Source: Actinomyces lilanjuaniae (lineage in GTDB: Bacteria > Actinomycetota > Actinomycetes > Actinomycetales > Actinomycetaceae). From it: a stretch of 64,000 nt of DNA. Position numbers and translations under genes: made by a program. The stretch is from the NCBI RefSeq assembly GCF_003606385.1, contig NZ_CP032514.1, positions 1,674,001-1,738,000 on the forward strand, given 5' to 3'. Positions 38,625 through 47,268 of the stretch are shown here, piece by piece. The notes below the pieces were generated by a model. It did no database searches. It was not told the DNA's origin and saw only the letters and a list, made by a program, of their open reading frames with translations. Positions within the stretch are counted from its first letter, which is position 1. Every line of letters starts with the position of its first letter.

Positions 38625-40769
38625 TCAGCCCGGCCCGCCCTGTCCCCGGCGCCTCCGGGAGGCGCGGCGGGCAGCAACGTCTGCGTCCATGACGTCCTCG
38701 ACTCCCCCAGCGGCACCCTGGCCACCCGGGCCGCCCCGTCCGGGCTGGCCAGGCGTAGCCAGGCGCCAGGGGACGGAGGCCACGACCACGCCGGGGACAC
38801 GCCTCATAGCCGCCCCCAGACGCGTGGTGGTCGAGCTGAGGAGCACACGCTCCCACCAGTGGCTCACCAGGTGCTCGGGCAGGAACACCACGACCAGGTC
38901 CTGGGGGGCGTCACTACGCAGGGAGCGTATGTAGGACACCACGGGCGGCACCACCTCCAGGGTCGGCGAGCCCAGGACAGTCAGCGGGACGGCGACACCG
39001 GCCTCTTCCCAGGTCTCCACGAGGCGCTCAGCCGAGCCGTCGCCCATGTCGACCGTGAGCACCTCGACGGAGGCCGGGTGGGTGGAACGGGCGTAGGTCA
39101 GGGCACGCACGGTGAGCTGGTGGAACCGGGAGGCCAGGACCACCGCGCGCACCTGGGCGGGCAGGACCTCCACGTCCTGGAGCCCGTTGAGCGACGTCTC
39201 CGCGCTGACACGACGGTAGTAGAGCGAGGTCACGCGCATGATCAGGCACACGGCAGCCAGGAGCGCCAGGACGGCCAGAACGATCCACGCGTCCCGGGTC
39301 GGCCAGGTGCTCAGGAGGCCGACCAGGACTGTTCCGGTCGCCGCTGCGCCCGCAGCATTGAGCGCGCGGGAGCGCCGCATGCGCTGACGCGCGCGGGGGT
39401 CGGTTGCCCGGGCCAGCCCGTACGACCAGTGACGCATCATGCCCACCTGGACCAGGGTCAGGTAGACCGATGTCGTCAGCACGTAGGGCGGGAGGAGGCG
39501 AGCAACCGAGCCACGGGCCACCACCAGGAGGACGACGGCTCCCAGCCAGGCCATCGCGGCGCACCAGAGGCGGACCCGCCGGTCCCCCGGCTGGCACATC
39601 CTGTGCGGCAGCAGGTGGTCCCTGCCCAGCACGGCGGCGAGCACGGGCAGGCGGGTCAGGACCGTGGCGCCGACAAGCAGCATCACCGCCACAGTGGTCA
39701 CCACTACCAGGAAGGGGACCAGGGGGGCGTCGGCGAAGACGGCACGAGCCACCTGCACGCTGGCAGGCAGCTGGTGGTACCCCTCCCCCACGGGGAGATC
39801 GTCACGCAGCAGCTGCCCGGCCGGGTCCTCCACGACCCGCGCACCGACCGTCCCGGCTAGGTAGACGATCACCACCACCAGGGCGGCTCCGGTCGCCAGC
39901 AGGACAAGGCCGGAGACGGTGTCCCGCCTGGTGTCCTGAGCGGTATCTCGCCCGCCGCGCCGGGAGCCGTCAGGGCCGCTGCCAGGACGATCACCACGGA
40001 GACAACCTCCGCCGAAGACGGGCCCTACCCCGGTCAGGACAGCGGAACCGCTCACTAGCACCCCCATCACCGGGAGGAGTGCTGCCAGGGACGGCAGACC
40101 CTGCTGCCCGTGCTGCCCCCCTGTCTCAGGCAGGACCTCCAGGACAGCGGAGTCGGCCCGGCCCAGGCTGCCGGTGAGGTCCTGGGCCAGGCCAGCCACC
40201 ACCACGGCACCGAGGACCACGGCATAGGCGGGCACACATACCCGGGCGAGGCGGCTCAGCCCCCTGCCGACCTGCCTGTCGGCCCCCAGGACGGCAAGCC
40301 CCAGGGCCGCTGCCCCCACCGCCGCCACCTGCACCGTGGCAGGTGCCAGACGGGGCACGGTCACCGCCAGGTAGGAGGCGGCGGTGGCCGTGCACACGGC
40401 CAGGGCCAGGGCGTGGCACGTCAGCAGGGCGGCGGCTGTCACGAGCCCCGGCCATGTCCCCAGGCTGGAGGCCACGACCCCGTAGCCGAGGTCACCGACC
40501 CCCTGCCCCTCGCGCGCGGTCTGACGGTAGGAGACGGCCACGAGCAGGAGGAGGACCACGCACACCAGGACGGCTCCCGTAGCCAGCCCGGAGGCTGCCG
40601 CACCTGCGGCGGCGGCGGCAGCGGCAAGAACGGCGTCGGGGACGTAGGCCGTGACGGACAGGGCGGCCGCACCGGCCCAGGACCGGGACCAGGACGCACC
40701 GGCCGGGGCCCACGCAGAGGGGCCGGCTCCGAGCCGTCCCCTCCTGCCACGATCTGCGGTGTCACGCAC
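38625..40769 (-). CDS. APC-superfamily permease
   Basis: A 714-residue membrane protein of the APC amino-acid/cation family. About 12 hydrophobic helices run from residue 20 to 500, for example GAVLVCVVLLLLVAVSY, VVLGAVVVAGLA and LVPFLVVVTTVAVMLLVGA. The helix-1 unwinding motif is weak. The C-terminal 200 residues are soluble and include TVDMGDGSAERLVETWEEAG, as in APC proteins of the same actinobacterial locus. GTG 40769 is used; much of the open frame beyond is antisense to trkA. It is divergent from the TrkA genes (48 bases), so cation uptake is a reasonable guess. Confidence 0.8.
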   Translation of the reverse strand: MRDTADRGRRGRLGAGPSAWAPAGASWSRSWAGAAALSVTAYVPDAVLAAAAAAAGAAASGLATGAVLVCVVLLLLVAVSYRQTAREGQGVGDLGYGVVASSLGTWPGLVTAAALLTCHALALAVCTATAASYLAVTVPRLAPATVQVAAVGAAALGLAVLGADRQVGRGLSRLARVCVPAYAVVLGAVVVAGLAQDLTGSLGRADSAVLEVLPETGGQHGQQGLPSLAALLPVMGVLVSGSAVLTGVGPVFGGGCLRGDRPGSGPDGSRRGGRDTAQDTRRDTVSGLVLLATGAALVVVIVYLAGTVGARVVEDPAGQLLRDDLPVGEGYHQLPASVQVARAVFADAPLVPFLVVVTTVAVMLLVGATVLTRLPVLAAVLGRDHLLPHRMCQPGDRRVRLWCAAMAWLGAVVLLVVARGSVARLLPPYVLTTSVYLTLVQVGMMRHWSYGLARATDPRARQRMRRSRALNAAGAAATGTVLVGLLSTWPTRDAWIVLAVLALLAAVCLIMRVTSLYYRRVSAETSLNGLQDVEVLPAQVRAVVLASRFHQLTVRALTYARSTHPASVEVLTVDMGDGSAERLVETWEEAGVAVPLTVLGSPTLEVVPPVVSYIRSLRSDAPQDLVVVFLPEHLVSHWWERVLLSSTTTRLGAAMRRVPGVVVASVPWRLATPGQPGRGGPGGQGAAGGVEDVMDADVAARRASRRRRGQGGPG

Positions 40770-40817
40770 AGGGCCATTATTGCGCCAGCGCCTGGTGACT
40801 GGAGTACCGTCCTCCTC

Positions 40818-41487
40818 GTGCACTTCGTCATCATGGGCTGCGGACGGGTGGGGGCCACCCTGGCAGCCCGCCTGGACCGCACGGGCCACTCCGTGTCCGT
40901 CATCGACCGCTCTGCCGACGCGTTCCGGCGACTTCCCTCGGACTTCAGCGGCCGCAAGGTCAAGGGGATCGGCTTTGACCGCGACGCGCTGAACCAGGCC
41001 GGCATCGACGAGGCCTACGCCTTTGCCGCCGTGTCCAACGGGGACAACTCCAATATCGTTGCTGCCCGCGTCGCCAGGGAGACTTTCGGGGTGGAGCGGG
41101 TCGTGGCCCGCATCTACGACTCCCGACGTGCTGACGTCTACGCTCGCCTGGGCATCCCCACCGTGGCTACGGTCCGTCAGACTGCGGAGCAGATGATGCG
41201 CCGAATCCTGCCCGGGGGTACGGCACGCGAGCTGGAGGACCCGACCGGGGCGGTGGCCCTGCTCCAGCCCGACCTCTCCCCGGCGTGGGTGGGGACTCCC
41301 GTCCCGGTCCTGGAGGACAGGCTGGGCGTCAAGGTCACCTGGGTCTCCCGGGGAACACCGCCTTCGTCCCCCAGGCCACCAGCGTCGTCCAGGAGCATGA
41401 TCTTCTTCACGTCGCGGTGAACAGCGACCGCGTGGCCGGGGTGCAGCGCGCGCTCTCCCGCCCCCCGTACAGGAGGACCGTCCCTGA
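40818..41487 (+). CDS. TrkA-type K+ channel/transporter regulatory subunit (first), two frameshifts
   Basis: About 223 residues when repaired. VIMGCGRVGATLAARLDRTG is the RCK-N Rossmann dinucleotide motif, with VIDRSADAFRRL following. The RCK-C domain contains VTWVSRGNTAFVPQATSVVQ and HDLLHVAVNSDRVAG once one base is added in the G run at 41350-41353. A second added base in the C run at 41461-41466 lets it end in a TGA overlapping the next ATG (TGATG). Without repair it stops at 41420. Together with the next gene it should gate a K+ uptake protein encoded nearby, plausibly the divergent APC permease. Confidence 0.85.
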
Positions 41488-42203
41488 TGAGGATCACGAT
41501 CGCCGGAGCCGGCTCGGTGGGACGCTCTATCGGCCGCGAGCTTCTCAGCCACCACCACCAGGTCACCCTTGTCGACCGCTCCCCGGATGCCATGCGGATC
41601 GCCTCAGCCCCTGAGGCCGACTGGCTCCTGGCCGATGCCTGTGACGTCGACGCCCTGGAGAGGGCAGGGGCCGCAGACTGTGACGTGGTCGTGGCTGCCA
41701 CGGGGGACGACAAGGCCAACCTCGTCATCTCCCTGCTGGCCAGGACCGAGTTCGCCGTGCCCCGCACGGTGGCCCGGGTCAACAACCCTAAGAACGAGTG
41801 GCTCTTTGACGAGACCTGGGGGGTGGACGTGGCAGTCTCCACTCCCCGCTTCATGACGGCGCTGGTGGAGGAGGCCGTCAGCATCGGCAGCCTGGTTCCG
41901 GTCTTCCGCTTCCACCAGTCCGGCGCCCAGATGCACGAGCTAACCCTCTCCGGTGACTCGCCCGTGGTCGGCAGGCTGGTCCGCGACATCAGCCTGCCCC
42001 CGCACACCGTCCTGGCGGCAATCCTACGGGGCTACCAGCCTGTCAGCCCCGGCGGCGAGGAACGCTTCGAGGGGGGCGACGAGCTGGTCTTCCTGACCTC
42101 CCAGGAGGGACAGGACGACCTGCACCAGATTCCCCTGCTCTTTACCCGCCAGGACCCCGGGCCCGGCACCGCGCGCGACCAGACCGACCCCGAGGACCTG
42201 TAA
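41487..42203 (+). CDS. TrkA-type K+ transporter regulatory subunit (second)
   Basis: A 238-residue RCK protein with intact frame. TIAGAGSVGRSIGRELLSHH binds NAD(H)/ATP; LVDRSPDAM carries the acidic residue for ribose. VVVAATGDDKANLVISLLA and ARVNNPKNEWLF follow. The RCK-C ligand domain is SGDSPVVGRLVRDISLPPHT to FEGGDELVFLTSQEG. AGGAGGACCG stands before the ATG. The pairing of two single-RCK proteins is the usual actinobacterial Ceo/Trk arrangement. Confidence 0.92.
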   Translation: MRITIAGAGSVGRSIGRELLSHHHQVTLVDRSPDAMRIASAPEADWLLADACDVDALERAGAADCDVVVAATGDDKANLVISLLARTEFAVPRTVARVNNPKNEWLFDETWGVDVAVSTPRFMTALVEEAVSIGSLVPVFRFHQSGAQMHELTLSGDSPVVGRLVRDISLPPHTVLAAILRGYQPVSPGGEERFEGGDELVFLTSQEGQDDLHQIPLLFTRQDPGPGTARDQTDPEDL

Positions 42204-42235
42204 GAACGTGACGGCAGCCCGCGGCAGGAGGTCGG

Positions 42236-43051
42236 CTACGAGGCCTGACGACCCGGAGCAACCAGCAGCCACACCAGCCACAGGGTCAGGGCGAACAGCG
42301 GCACCCCCAGGACGAGCCTGGCGACTCCCAGCGCCGACACCGCCGAGTCGCCCGCCAGGTACAGGGGAACCTCGACAACCAGCCGCAGGCAGAACATCGC
42401 AGCCAGGACGGCGGTCCCCAGCCGGTAGCGGTGCCGCAGCCCGCGCTGGCCCGGGTCGGACCGCCAGCCCATCACCCCCGTCGCAGGGGAGGACCTCGTA
42501 GAGGTAGACGCGGAGGAGGATACCGAGGATGAGACCGCGGACACCGCGACACCGACGAGGGGCCAGCCAGCCACGAGCGAGCCGAGGCAGGCGACCAACC
42601 ACACACCGTTGATGACCAGGCCGGTGGCGTAGAAGTTCGAGGCCTCGCCGCTGCGCCAGGCCCACACCGCAGACACCAGGACCAGGACGACCCCGCCTAC
42701 CGCCTGGGTCGTGCCCTGGCGCTGCAGCAGCCGCAGGACCAGGGCCAGGGCACTGACGCCCAGGGAGACGAGCAGGGCAGGTACCAGCGCCTGGGGCCGC
42801 AGTGCCAAAACCAGCACGAAGACGACCGTGGGCACCGCGGACTCGGCGATCCCCCGCAGTCCGCCCACCGCCGCCAGGGCGTCAAAGCGCTCCGCACCGA
42901 CAGCGCCCAGTCCGCTGCCCCCCGAGGATGGGCGGACACCGCCGACCGGACCGACAAAGCCGGGAGAGGGCGTGCCGCCGGAGGAGGGAGTACCTGTCGT
43001 CGTTGTCATCGTGTCGTCCCAGTCTCCTGTCCTCGCGGCCTTGTTCCTCAC
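42236..43051 (-). CDS. DUF3159 membrane protein
   Basis: A 271-residue integral membrane protein. Residues 1-55 are Gly/Ser/Thr-rich. The DUF3159 core begins at GGLRGIAESAVPTVVFVLVL and continues with helices including LVPALLVSLGVSALALVLRL, the YATGLVINGVWLVACLGSL block and RLVLGVPLFALTLWLVWLLV. A Ser-rich insert (SSSVSSSASTST) lies between helices. GTG 43051 has GAGGAACC upstream; ATG 43009 is an alternative. It clusters with the OB-fold and DUF3710 genes, a conserved actinobacterial order; its function is unknown. Confidence 0.82.
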   Translation of the reverse strand: MRNKAARTGDWDDTMTTTTGTPSSGGTPSPGFVGPVGGVRPSSGGSGLGAVGAERFDALAAVGGLRGIAESAVPTVVFVLVLALRPQALVPALLVSLGVSALALVLRLLQRQGTTQAVGGVVLVLVSAVWAWRSGEASNFYATGLVINGVWLVACLGSLVAGWPLVGVAVSAVSSSVSSSASTSTRSSPATGVMGWRSDPGQRGLRHRYRLGTAVLAAMFCLRLVVEVPLYLAGDSAVSALGVARLVLGVPLFALTLWLVWLLVAPGRQAS

Positions 43052-43092
43052 GGTTCCTCACGGTTTCTTACGTTTCCCCATGGTTCCTCATG
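43043..43092. repeat. Degenerate tandem repeat GGTTCCTCAC-like
   Basis: Five imperfect copies of a 10-11 base unit (GTTCCTCACG, GTTTCTTACG, GTTCCTCATG). They fill the gap between the OB-fold gene stop and the DUF3159 start. On the minus strand each copy reads GTGAGGAAC, so several start-codon/ribosome-site look-alikes arise, which makes the start choice uncertain. Confidence 0.6.
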
Positions 43093-43516
43093 GCCCTGGT
43101 ACGGCTCGGCAGCCACGATAGCAGTCACGGTACGGTTCAGGGGGCGTCCCGAGAAGCTCGTAGGCGGGATTGTAGATACGGGGACGAGGGCTGCCGTCAG
43201 CGACCGTGCCCTCGGCCACCAGCCACTGACCGGGGTCGATACCTACGACGCGTCGCTGCCCCAGCCACACCAGGTCCAGGCGACCCGTGCCGTCGAACAG
43301 GTGCCCTATCAGCAGCGGCCTGCCCACCGCAGGGCTGTAGGTCACGGCCTGCAGCACACCACAGACCCGTGCTCTGCGCCGCACCAGGACCTCGGCGACA
43401 GCCTGGGTGCCGGGGTAGAGCGCTGTCTCCCCCGAGGCCCCCTCCTCTGGCTGCCGCGCGCCGCCGTGGCGCCAGGCCCCGCGCACAGCCCTGAGCACCG
43501 CGCTGAAGACACCCAT
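43088..43516 (-). CDS. OB-fold nucleic-acid-binding protein
   Basis: A 142-residue small protein. After 45 mostly basic and polar residues comes an OB-fold strand pattern: RRARVCGVLQAVTYSP, PLLIGHLFDGTGRLDLVWLG, QRRVVGIDPGQWLVAEGTV. It is the usual companion of DUF3710 and DUF3159 genes in actinobacteria; the molecular role is not established. It starts 14 bases after the DUF3710 stop. Confidence 0.8.
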   Translation of the reverse strand: MGVFSAVLRAVRGAWRHGGARQPEEGASGETALYPGTQAVAEVLVRRRARVCGVLQAVTYSPAVGRPLLIGHLFDGTGRLDLVWLGQRRVVGIDPGQWLVAEGTVADGSPRPRIYNPAYELLGTPPEPYRDCYRGCRAVPGP

Positions 43517-43529
43517 ATGATCGACGCGC

Positions 43530-44306
43530 CTACCGCACCTCGGCAACCGTCGGCCCGGGAGCCAACGGGTCCAGCCCCGGCAGCTCCTCGGCCTCCGGAG
43601 CGGCAGCCGCGCCCGGGGCGTGCAGCGGCAGCACCTCACGCGGAGGCCGCGCCTGCTCGTCACGCACGACGACGGTGCGGCGCAGCACCTCACGCAGCTC
43701 CTCGGACGGGTCGGTGCTGGAGGCGGCCGGCCCCTGAAGCACCGCACGCAGGAACCAGCGGGGCCCGTCGACACCGATGAAACGCACCGTGCCCATCGAG
43801 GTGGCCCCGTCAGGGGCGCGCATGGGGATCTGGGCCAGGACCTCGGTCCCGTAGTCACCCTCGACCTCCTGGTACCTGGCCCCGGCCCCGGACAGGCTCT
43901 GGGCGATGTCGGCACGCAGTTCGTCCCACACGCCCGAACTCTTGGGCGCGGCAAAGGCACGCAGCTCCAGGGAGGAGCCTCCCAGGGCAAGGACGGCGGC
44001 GGTGAGCACGCCGCCGGGAGCCTGCTCCAGCCGGACCTGCATACCGTCCACGGCCGGGACGCGCAGGGCGCCCAGGTCCACCCGTGTGACCTCCTCCTGC
44101 TCCTTGGGCAGGTTCGCGGCGTCCCAGGGCCCCTGCGTGGATGAGGAGGCGGAATCGCCCTCGGCGGGCGCTGCGGTCCTGGCCGCAGCGGGATCCACCT
44201 GCCCGGAGGGGCGTGAGGCCTGCCGTGTCGAGGCCTTCGAGTCGTCTCCAGCGCGACGGCTGTCGTGGTCACGGCGGTCTTCACGACGACGTGAGAACAG
44301 TCCCAT
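43530..44306 (-). CDS. DUF3710 protein
   Basis: A 258-residue cytoplasmic protein of an actinobacterial family of unknown function. MGLFSRRRED opens the protein, as is typical, followed by a disordered Ala/Ser/Pro stretch to about residue 65. The conserved domain includes VDLGALRVPAVDGMQVRLEQ, RADIAQSLSGAGARYQEVEG, YGTEVLAQIP and FIGVDGPRWFLRAVLQG. AGGAG precedes the ATG. The C-terminal 40 residues are variable. No dUTPase gene is found directly upstream, where I would expect it in many relatives. Confidence 0.85.
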   Translation of the reverse strand: MGLFSRRREDRRDHDSRRAGDDSKASTRQASRPSGQVDPAAARTAAPAEGDSASSSTQGPWDAANLPKEQEEVTRVDLGALRVPAVDGMQVRLEQAPGGVLTAAVLALGGSSLELRAFAAPKSSGVWDELRADIAQSLSGAGARYQEVEGDYGTEVLAQIPMRAPDGATSMGTVRFIGVDGPRWFLRAVLQGPAASSTDPSEELREVLRRTVVVRDEQARPPREVLPLHAPGAAAAPEAEELPGLDPLAPGPTVAEVR

Positions 44307-44576
44307 GCGGATCTCCTGAGCTCGACGAGTATAGGTAAGGAACGCCCGGCCCGAATGCGGACCGTGGCCCTGGACGAGGTCTGCGGACAGGCTCTGGGCG
44401 AAGTCTAGGACAAGCCCCACCAGCCGGCCCTGACGCACCTGCGAGGGTCGGCAGTCAGCACCAGAACGGCGGGCGCAGGTGACCTTCGCCGAGATGACCT
44501 GCCCACCAGGCGTGACAGCACGGCACCGTCAGCCCGGCACGTCAGCCCGGCGGGAGACCTCATGCTCACTGGATGC

Positions 44577-45173
44577 TCACTGGCTGCCGCCCAGGCGCAC
44601 AGGAACCATGGTCAGCCCGCGCCTGTCAAACACGATCGTGTCAAGGTCCGTCCAGCCCCACGCCAGCCGTACGCAGGAGCCCTCCGGACGCTCCGGGCAG
44701 GAGACCTCGGACACCTGGGGACCGGTGGTGAGCCAGGTCAGGAGGAGGGCAGCGCCCACCACTGCGGACACCGCCATGCCCACCCCTAGCCCGGGCAGAA
44801 GGCGAACGATCCTGCCAGGCTGGGCAAGGCCCGGCCGACGGGCGGCGTGCACGGACCACACCCTCGCCACCGCCCAGGAGCTGGCGACGGCGAGGGTGAC
44901 GCACAGGCCCATCAGGGTCACCCCTAGCACCAGCCAGGAGACGGAGGGAAGAAGGTAGGGCCGGACCGCGATGACGGTCTCAAGGTGCTGGTCCTGCGCG
45001 TAGGGGCCTCGAGCAGGCCTGGGCGTACCGAACCAGTAAGTCAGGGCCAGCAGGGCCGTCAGTATGCCTGTGCCCACGCTGGCCCACAGACGCGGGTCCT
45101 TGGCCGCCCGCCCCGGGAGGACCACTGCCTGCGGCAGCGGCTCCCGAGGCGCACGACCCGGCCAGTCCCTCAT
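44577..45173 (-). CDS. Hypothetical membrane protein
   Basis: A 198-residue protein with three clear hydrophobic helices: SVGTGILTALLALTYWF, LPSVSWLVLGVTLMGLCVTL and LLPGLGVGMAVSAVVGAALL. A final extracytoplasmic part (EVSCPERPEGSCVRLAWGW) has two Cys that may form a disulfide. I do not recognise the family. It follows the DUF4193 gene on the same strand with a 19-base gap. An 11-base duplication (ATGCTCACTGG twice, 44562-44583) spans the stop, so a second in-frame-like stop copy follows. Confidence 0.65.
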   Translation of the reverse strand: MRDWPGRAPREPLPQAVVLPGRAAKDPRLWASVGTGILTALLALTYWFGTPRPARGPYAQDQHLETVIAVRPYLLPSVSWLVLGVTLMGLCVTLAVASSWAVARVWSVHAARRPGLAQPGRIVRLLPGLGVGMAVSAVVGAALLLTWLTTGPQVSEVSCPERPEGSCVRLAWGWTDLDTIVFDRRGLTMVPVRLGGSQ

Positions 45174-45192
45174 GCTGACGCGCTGGCTGCCG

Positions 45193-45498
45193 TCAGCCGG
45201 CACAGTCAGCACATACCGGCAGGCCCGTGGCGTCGTCGACGTAGGCCAGCTGGCTGCGGTGGTGGACCAGGAAGCACTCCGAGCAGGTGAACTCGTCTTC
45301 AAGCTGGGGCACCACGTGGACCTTCAGCTCCTCACGGGACAGGTCCGCCCCGGGCAGCTCGAAGCCCTCAGCGGCCTCGTTCTCGTCCTCGTCAATAGCG
45401 GCAGACGACTGGTCCTTCTGCCGCGCAGTGAGCTCCTCAATGGAATCGGCCTCGGGCTCGTCCTCGTTTTTGCGGGGGGCGTCGTAGTCAGTCGCCAT
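45193..45498 (-). CDS. DUF4193 zinc-ribbon protein
   Basis: A 101-residue acidic protein of a family restricted to actinobacteria. MATDYDAPRKNEDEPEADSI opens it, then a Glu/Asp-rich region. The C-terminal zinc ribbon has FTCSECFLVHHRSQLA and the final CADCAG, giving two CxxC pairs. ATG 45498 is chosen because the family begins MATDYDAPR; a longer frame to 45531 is unlikely. It is often linked to RNA polymerase-associated functions by context only; no activity is known. Confidence 0.9.
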   Translation of the reverse strand: MATDYDAPRKNEDEPEADSIEELTARQKDQSSAAIDEDENEAAEGFELPGADLSREELKVHVVPQLEDEFTCSECFLVHHRSQLAYVDDATGLPVCADCAG

Positions 45499-45886
45499 GG
45501 CCTCGTCACTCTTTCTTTCGACGGCTCTCATCTAGCTCCCAGACCTCAGGTGGATCTCACCAGCGCGGGCAGCCTCGCGGCGCAGGTGTGGTGCCGCTGT
45601 GCCCCGTCCGGGAAGGGCACGCGCACCATAGCACCGAGGGACCTGCCGTCAAGTCAGAATGAAGGAGGAAACCGGAGAGTGAAACCGGGGAGAGAAAACA
45701 GGGGGAGGAGGACACCTGCCGGGCGCACGCCTCACAGCAGGCACACCGCCCAGCCTCCCGCCGTGGGCAGTCTCGAGGTGGCAGGCTGGGAACGACTGTC
45801 GTGTGGGCGTGCACAGGCGCCTCACAAGCAAGGCACGAGCCGCCGCATGAGCCACGGTACCGTCACGACGCTGAGGAGGGCTAGCC
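45499..45886. other. Divergent intergenic region, purine-rich centre
   Basis: 388 bases between DUF4193 (minus) and sepH (plus). Around 45660-45715 the plus strand is strongly purine-rich (GAAGGAGG, GGGGAGAG, GGGGGAGG). No small gene or RNA is apparent. GAGGAGGGC just before 45887 is the sepH ribosome site. Confidence 0.45.
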
Positions 45887-47215
45887 ATGGTCGAGCTCGA
45901 GCTGCTGGGAGCCAACGGGGACACGGTCGTCATGACTGACGCCAACGGTGAGCGCTACAGCATCGTCATCGACGACGCCCTGCGCGCTGCCGTGCGCCGT
46001 GACCGTGCCGCCGTCCTGCCGCAGCCGACTCCCGTCCTTGCCGACGCCCCCGTTCGCCCCCGCCAGCTCCAGGCCCTCATGCGCGCCGGAGCCACTGCCA
46101 CCGAGGTCGCCGTTGCCACCGGGATGGACGTGGCGCATGTGCGCCGCTACGAGGGACCGGTGGTCGCCGAGCGGCAGTGGGCGGTCACCCAGGCTCAGTC
46201 CTGCCGGATCGGCTGGGAGAAGGACTCGCCGCTGCTGGGCGACCTGGTGGTGGACCGTCTGGCGACACGAGGGGTCAACCCCTCCAGCCTGGAGTGGGAC
46301 GCCTTGCGTGAGGGCCGCGACCCGTGGCTCATCATGGTGACCTTCGTCCAGTCCGCAGAGGAGAAGCACGCCCGCTGGTCACTGGACCTGGCAGCCCGAT
46401 CCGTCCACGCCCTGGACGACGAGGCCCGCTGGCTCACCGAGGCCGCCTCCGCCTCGCGCCGTCCCGCCGTCTTCGACCAGGACTCTCAGGCCCCCGGGGC
46501 CTCGGCCCGCTGGGGCCAGGAGCCTGGGAGGGCTGGTGCGCCCGGGGCGGAGCATCCCGACCACGCCGCCGTGACGCCCTCGTCCCAGGACTCGGTCGGC
46601 CCTGACGAGGCTGTCCGGCACGACTTCGGCGAGGGCACCCAGCCTGCGCCAGGACCGTCCCACGTCCCTGAGCCCGCCTCCCCTGGCAACGGCTCCCCGG
46701 CCGGACCCGCCTCGGCTGCCACGACCCTGGACGCCACCGACGCCCTGCTGGCGGACCTTGCCTCCAACCGGGGACGACGCATGGAGGTCGAGGTGCCTGC
46801 AGAGGACCCGCAGGACGCGCTCCTGTTCTCCGACCAGGCCCCCGAGGCCCCACAGTCCGGGTACGCGGCGGAGGACGGGACCCAGACCTCCGGCATCCGT
46901 GCACAGGTCTACTCCATGTCCGAGCGTCGGCGTCGCGGCAGCGCAGGATCACGCCTCGCCCCGGCACCTGAGCCGAGCGACCCCACCTCGCAGACCCCCG
47001 CCGTCGGAGTGCCTGCCGACTCCGCGGACCCTGACACCGAGCCGGTACCGGAAGTCACGGCCCCCACCCGGGCGGGCAGCCGTGCCAACCTCGCCACGGA
47101 CCCCCAGACCTCTGCCGCCCAGACGGCTGCCTCCCCCGCGCCCAGGTCCAGACGACGCTCCCGACGCTCCGTCCCCTCCTGGGACGAGATCGTCTTCGGC
47201 GCCAAGCCGGAGTAG
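45887..47215 (+). CDS. sepH: Septation protein SepH
   Basis: A 442-residue cell-division protein that stimulates FtsZ assembly in actinobacteria. The N-terminal DUF3071 domain begins VELELLGANGDTVVMTDANG. Residues about 63-100 are the helix-turn-helix-like motif (TATEVAVATGMDVAHVRRYE) with GPVVAERQW following. After residue 190 the protein is Pro/Ser/Ala-rich and disordered, ending in SRRSVPSWDEIVFGAKPE, the conserved C-terminal WDEIVFG-type motif. The length is within the family range. Confidence 0.93.
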   Translation: MVELELLGANGDTVVMTDANGERYSIVIDDALRAAVRRDRAAVLPQPTPVLADAPVRPRQLQALMRAGATATEVAVATGMDVAHVRRYEGPVVAERQWAVTQAQSCRIGWEKDSPLLGDLVVDRLATRGVNPSSLEWDALREGRDPWLIMVTFVQSAEEKHARWSLDLAARSVHALDDEARWLTEAASASRRPAVFDQDSQAPGASARWGQEPGRAGAPGAEHPDHAAVTPSSQDSVGPDEAVRHDFGEGTQPAPGPSHVPEPASPGNGSPAGPASAATTLDATDALLADLASNRGRRMEVEVPAEDPQDALLFSDQAPEAPQSGYAAEDGTQTSGIRAQVYSMSERRRRGSAGSRLAPAPEPSDPTSQTPAVGVPADSADPDTEPVPEVTAPTRAGSRANLATDPQTSAAQTAASPAPRSRRRSRRSVPSWDEIVFGAKPE

Positions 47216-47268
47216 CCTCCGGCTAGCCCCCGTGCACTTCTTCTGTCTACCGGCCTACCGCTGCTGGC

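Noticed and set aside
38625..41558. Open frame of 977 codons suggesting a much larger transporter
   Set aside because: The part beyond 40769 is antisense to the TrkA gene and has no transporter-like content; the GTG at 40769 gives a normal APC protein.
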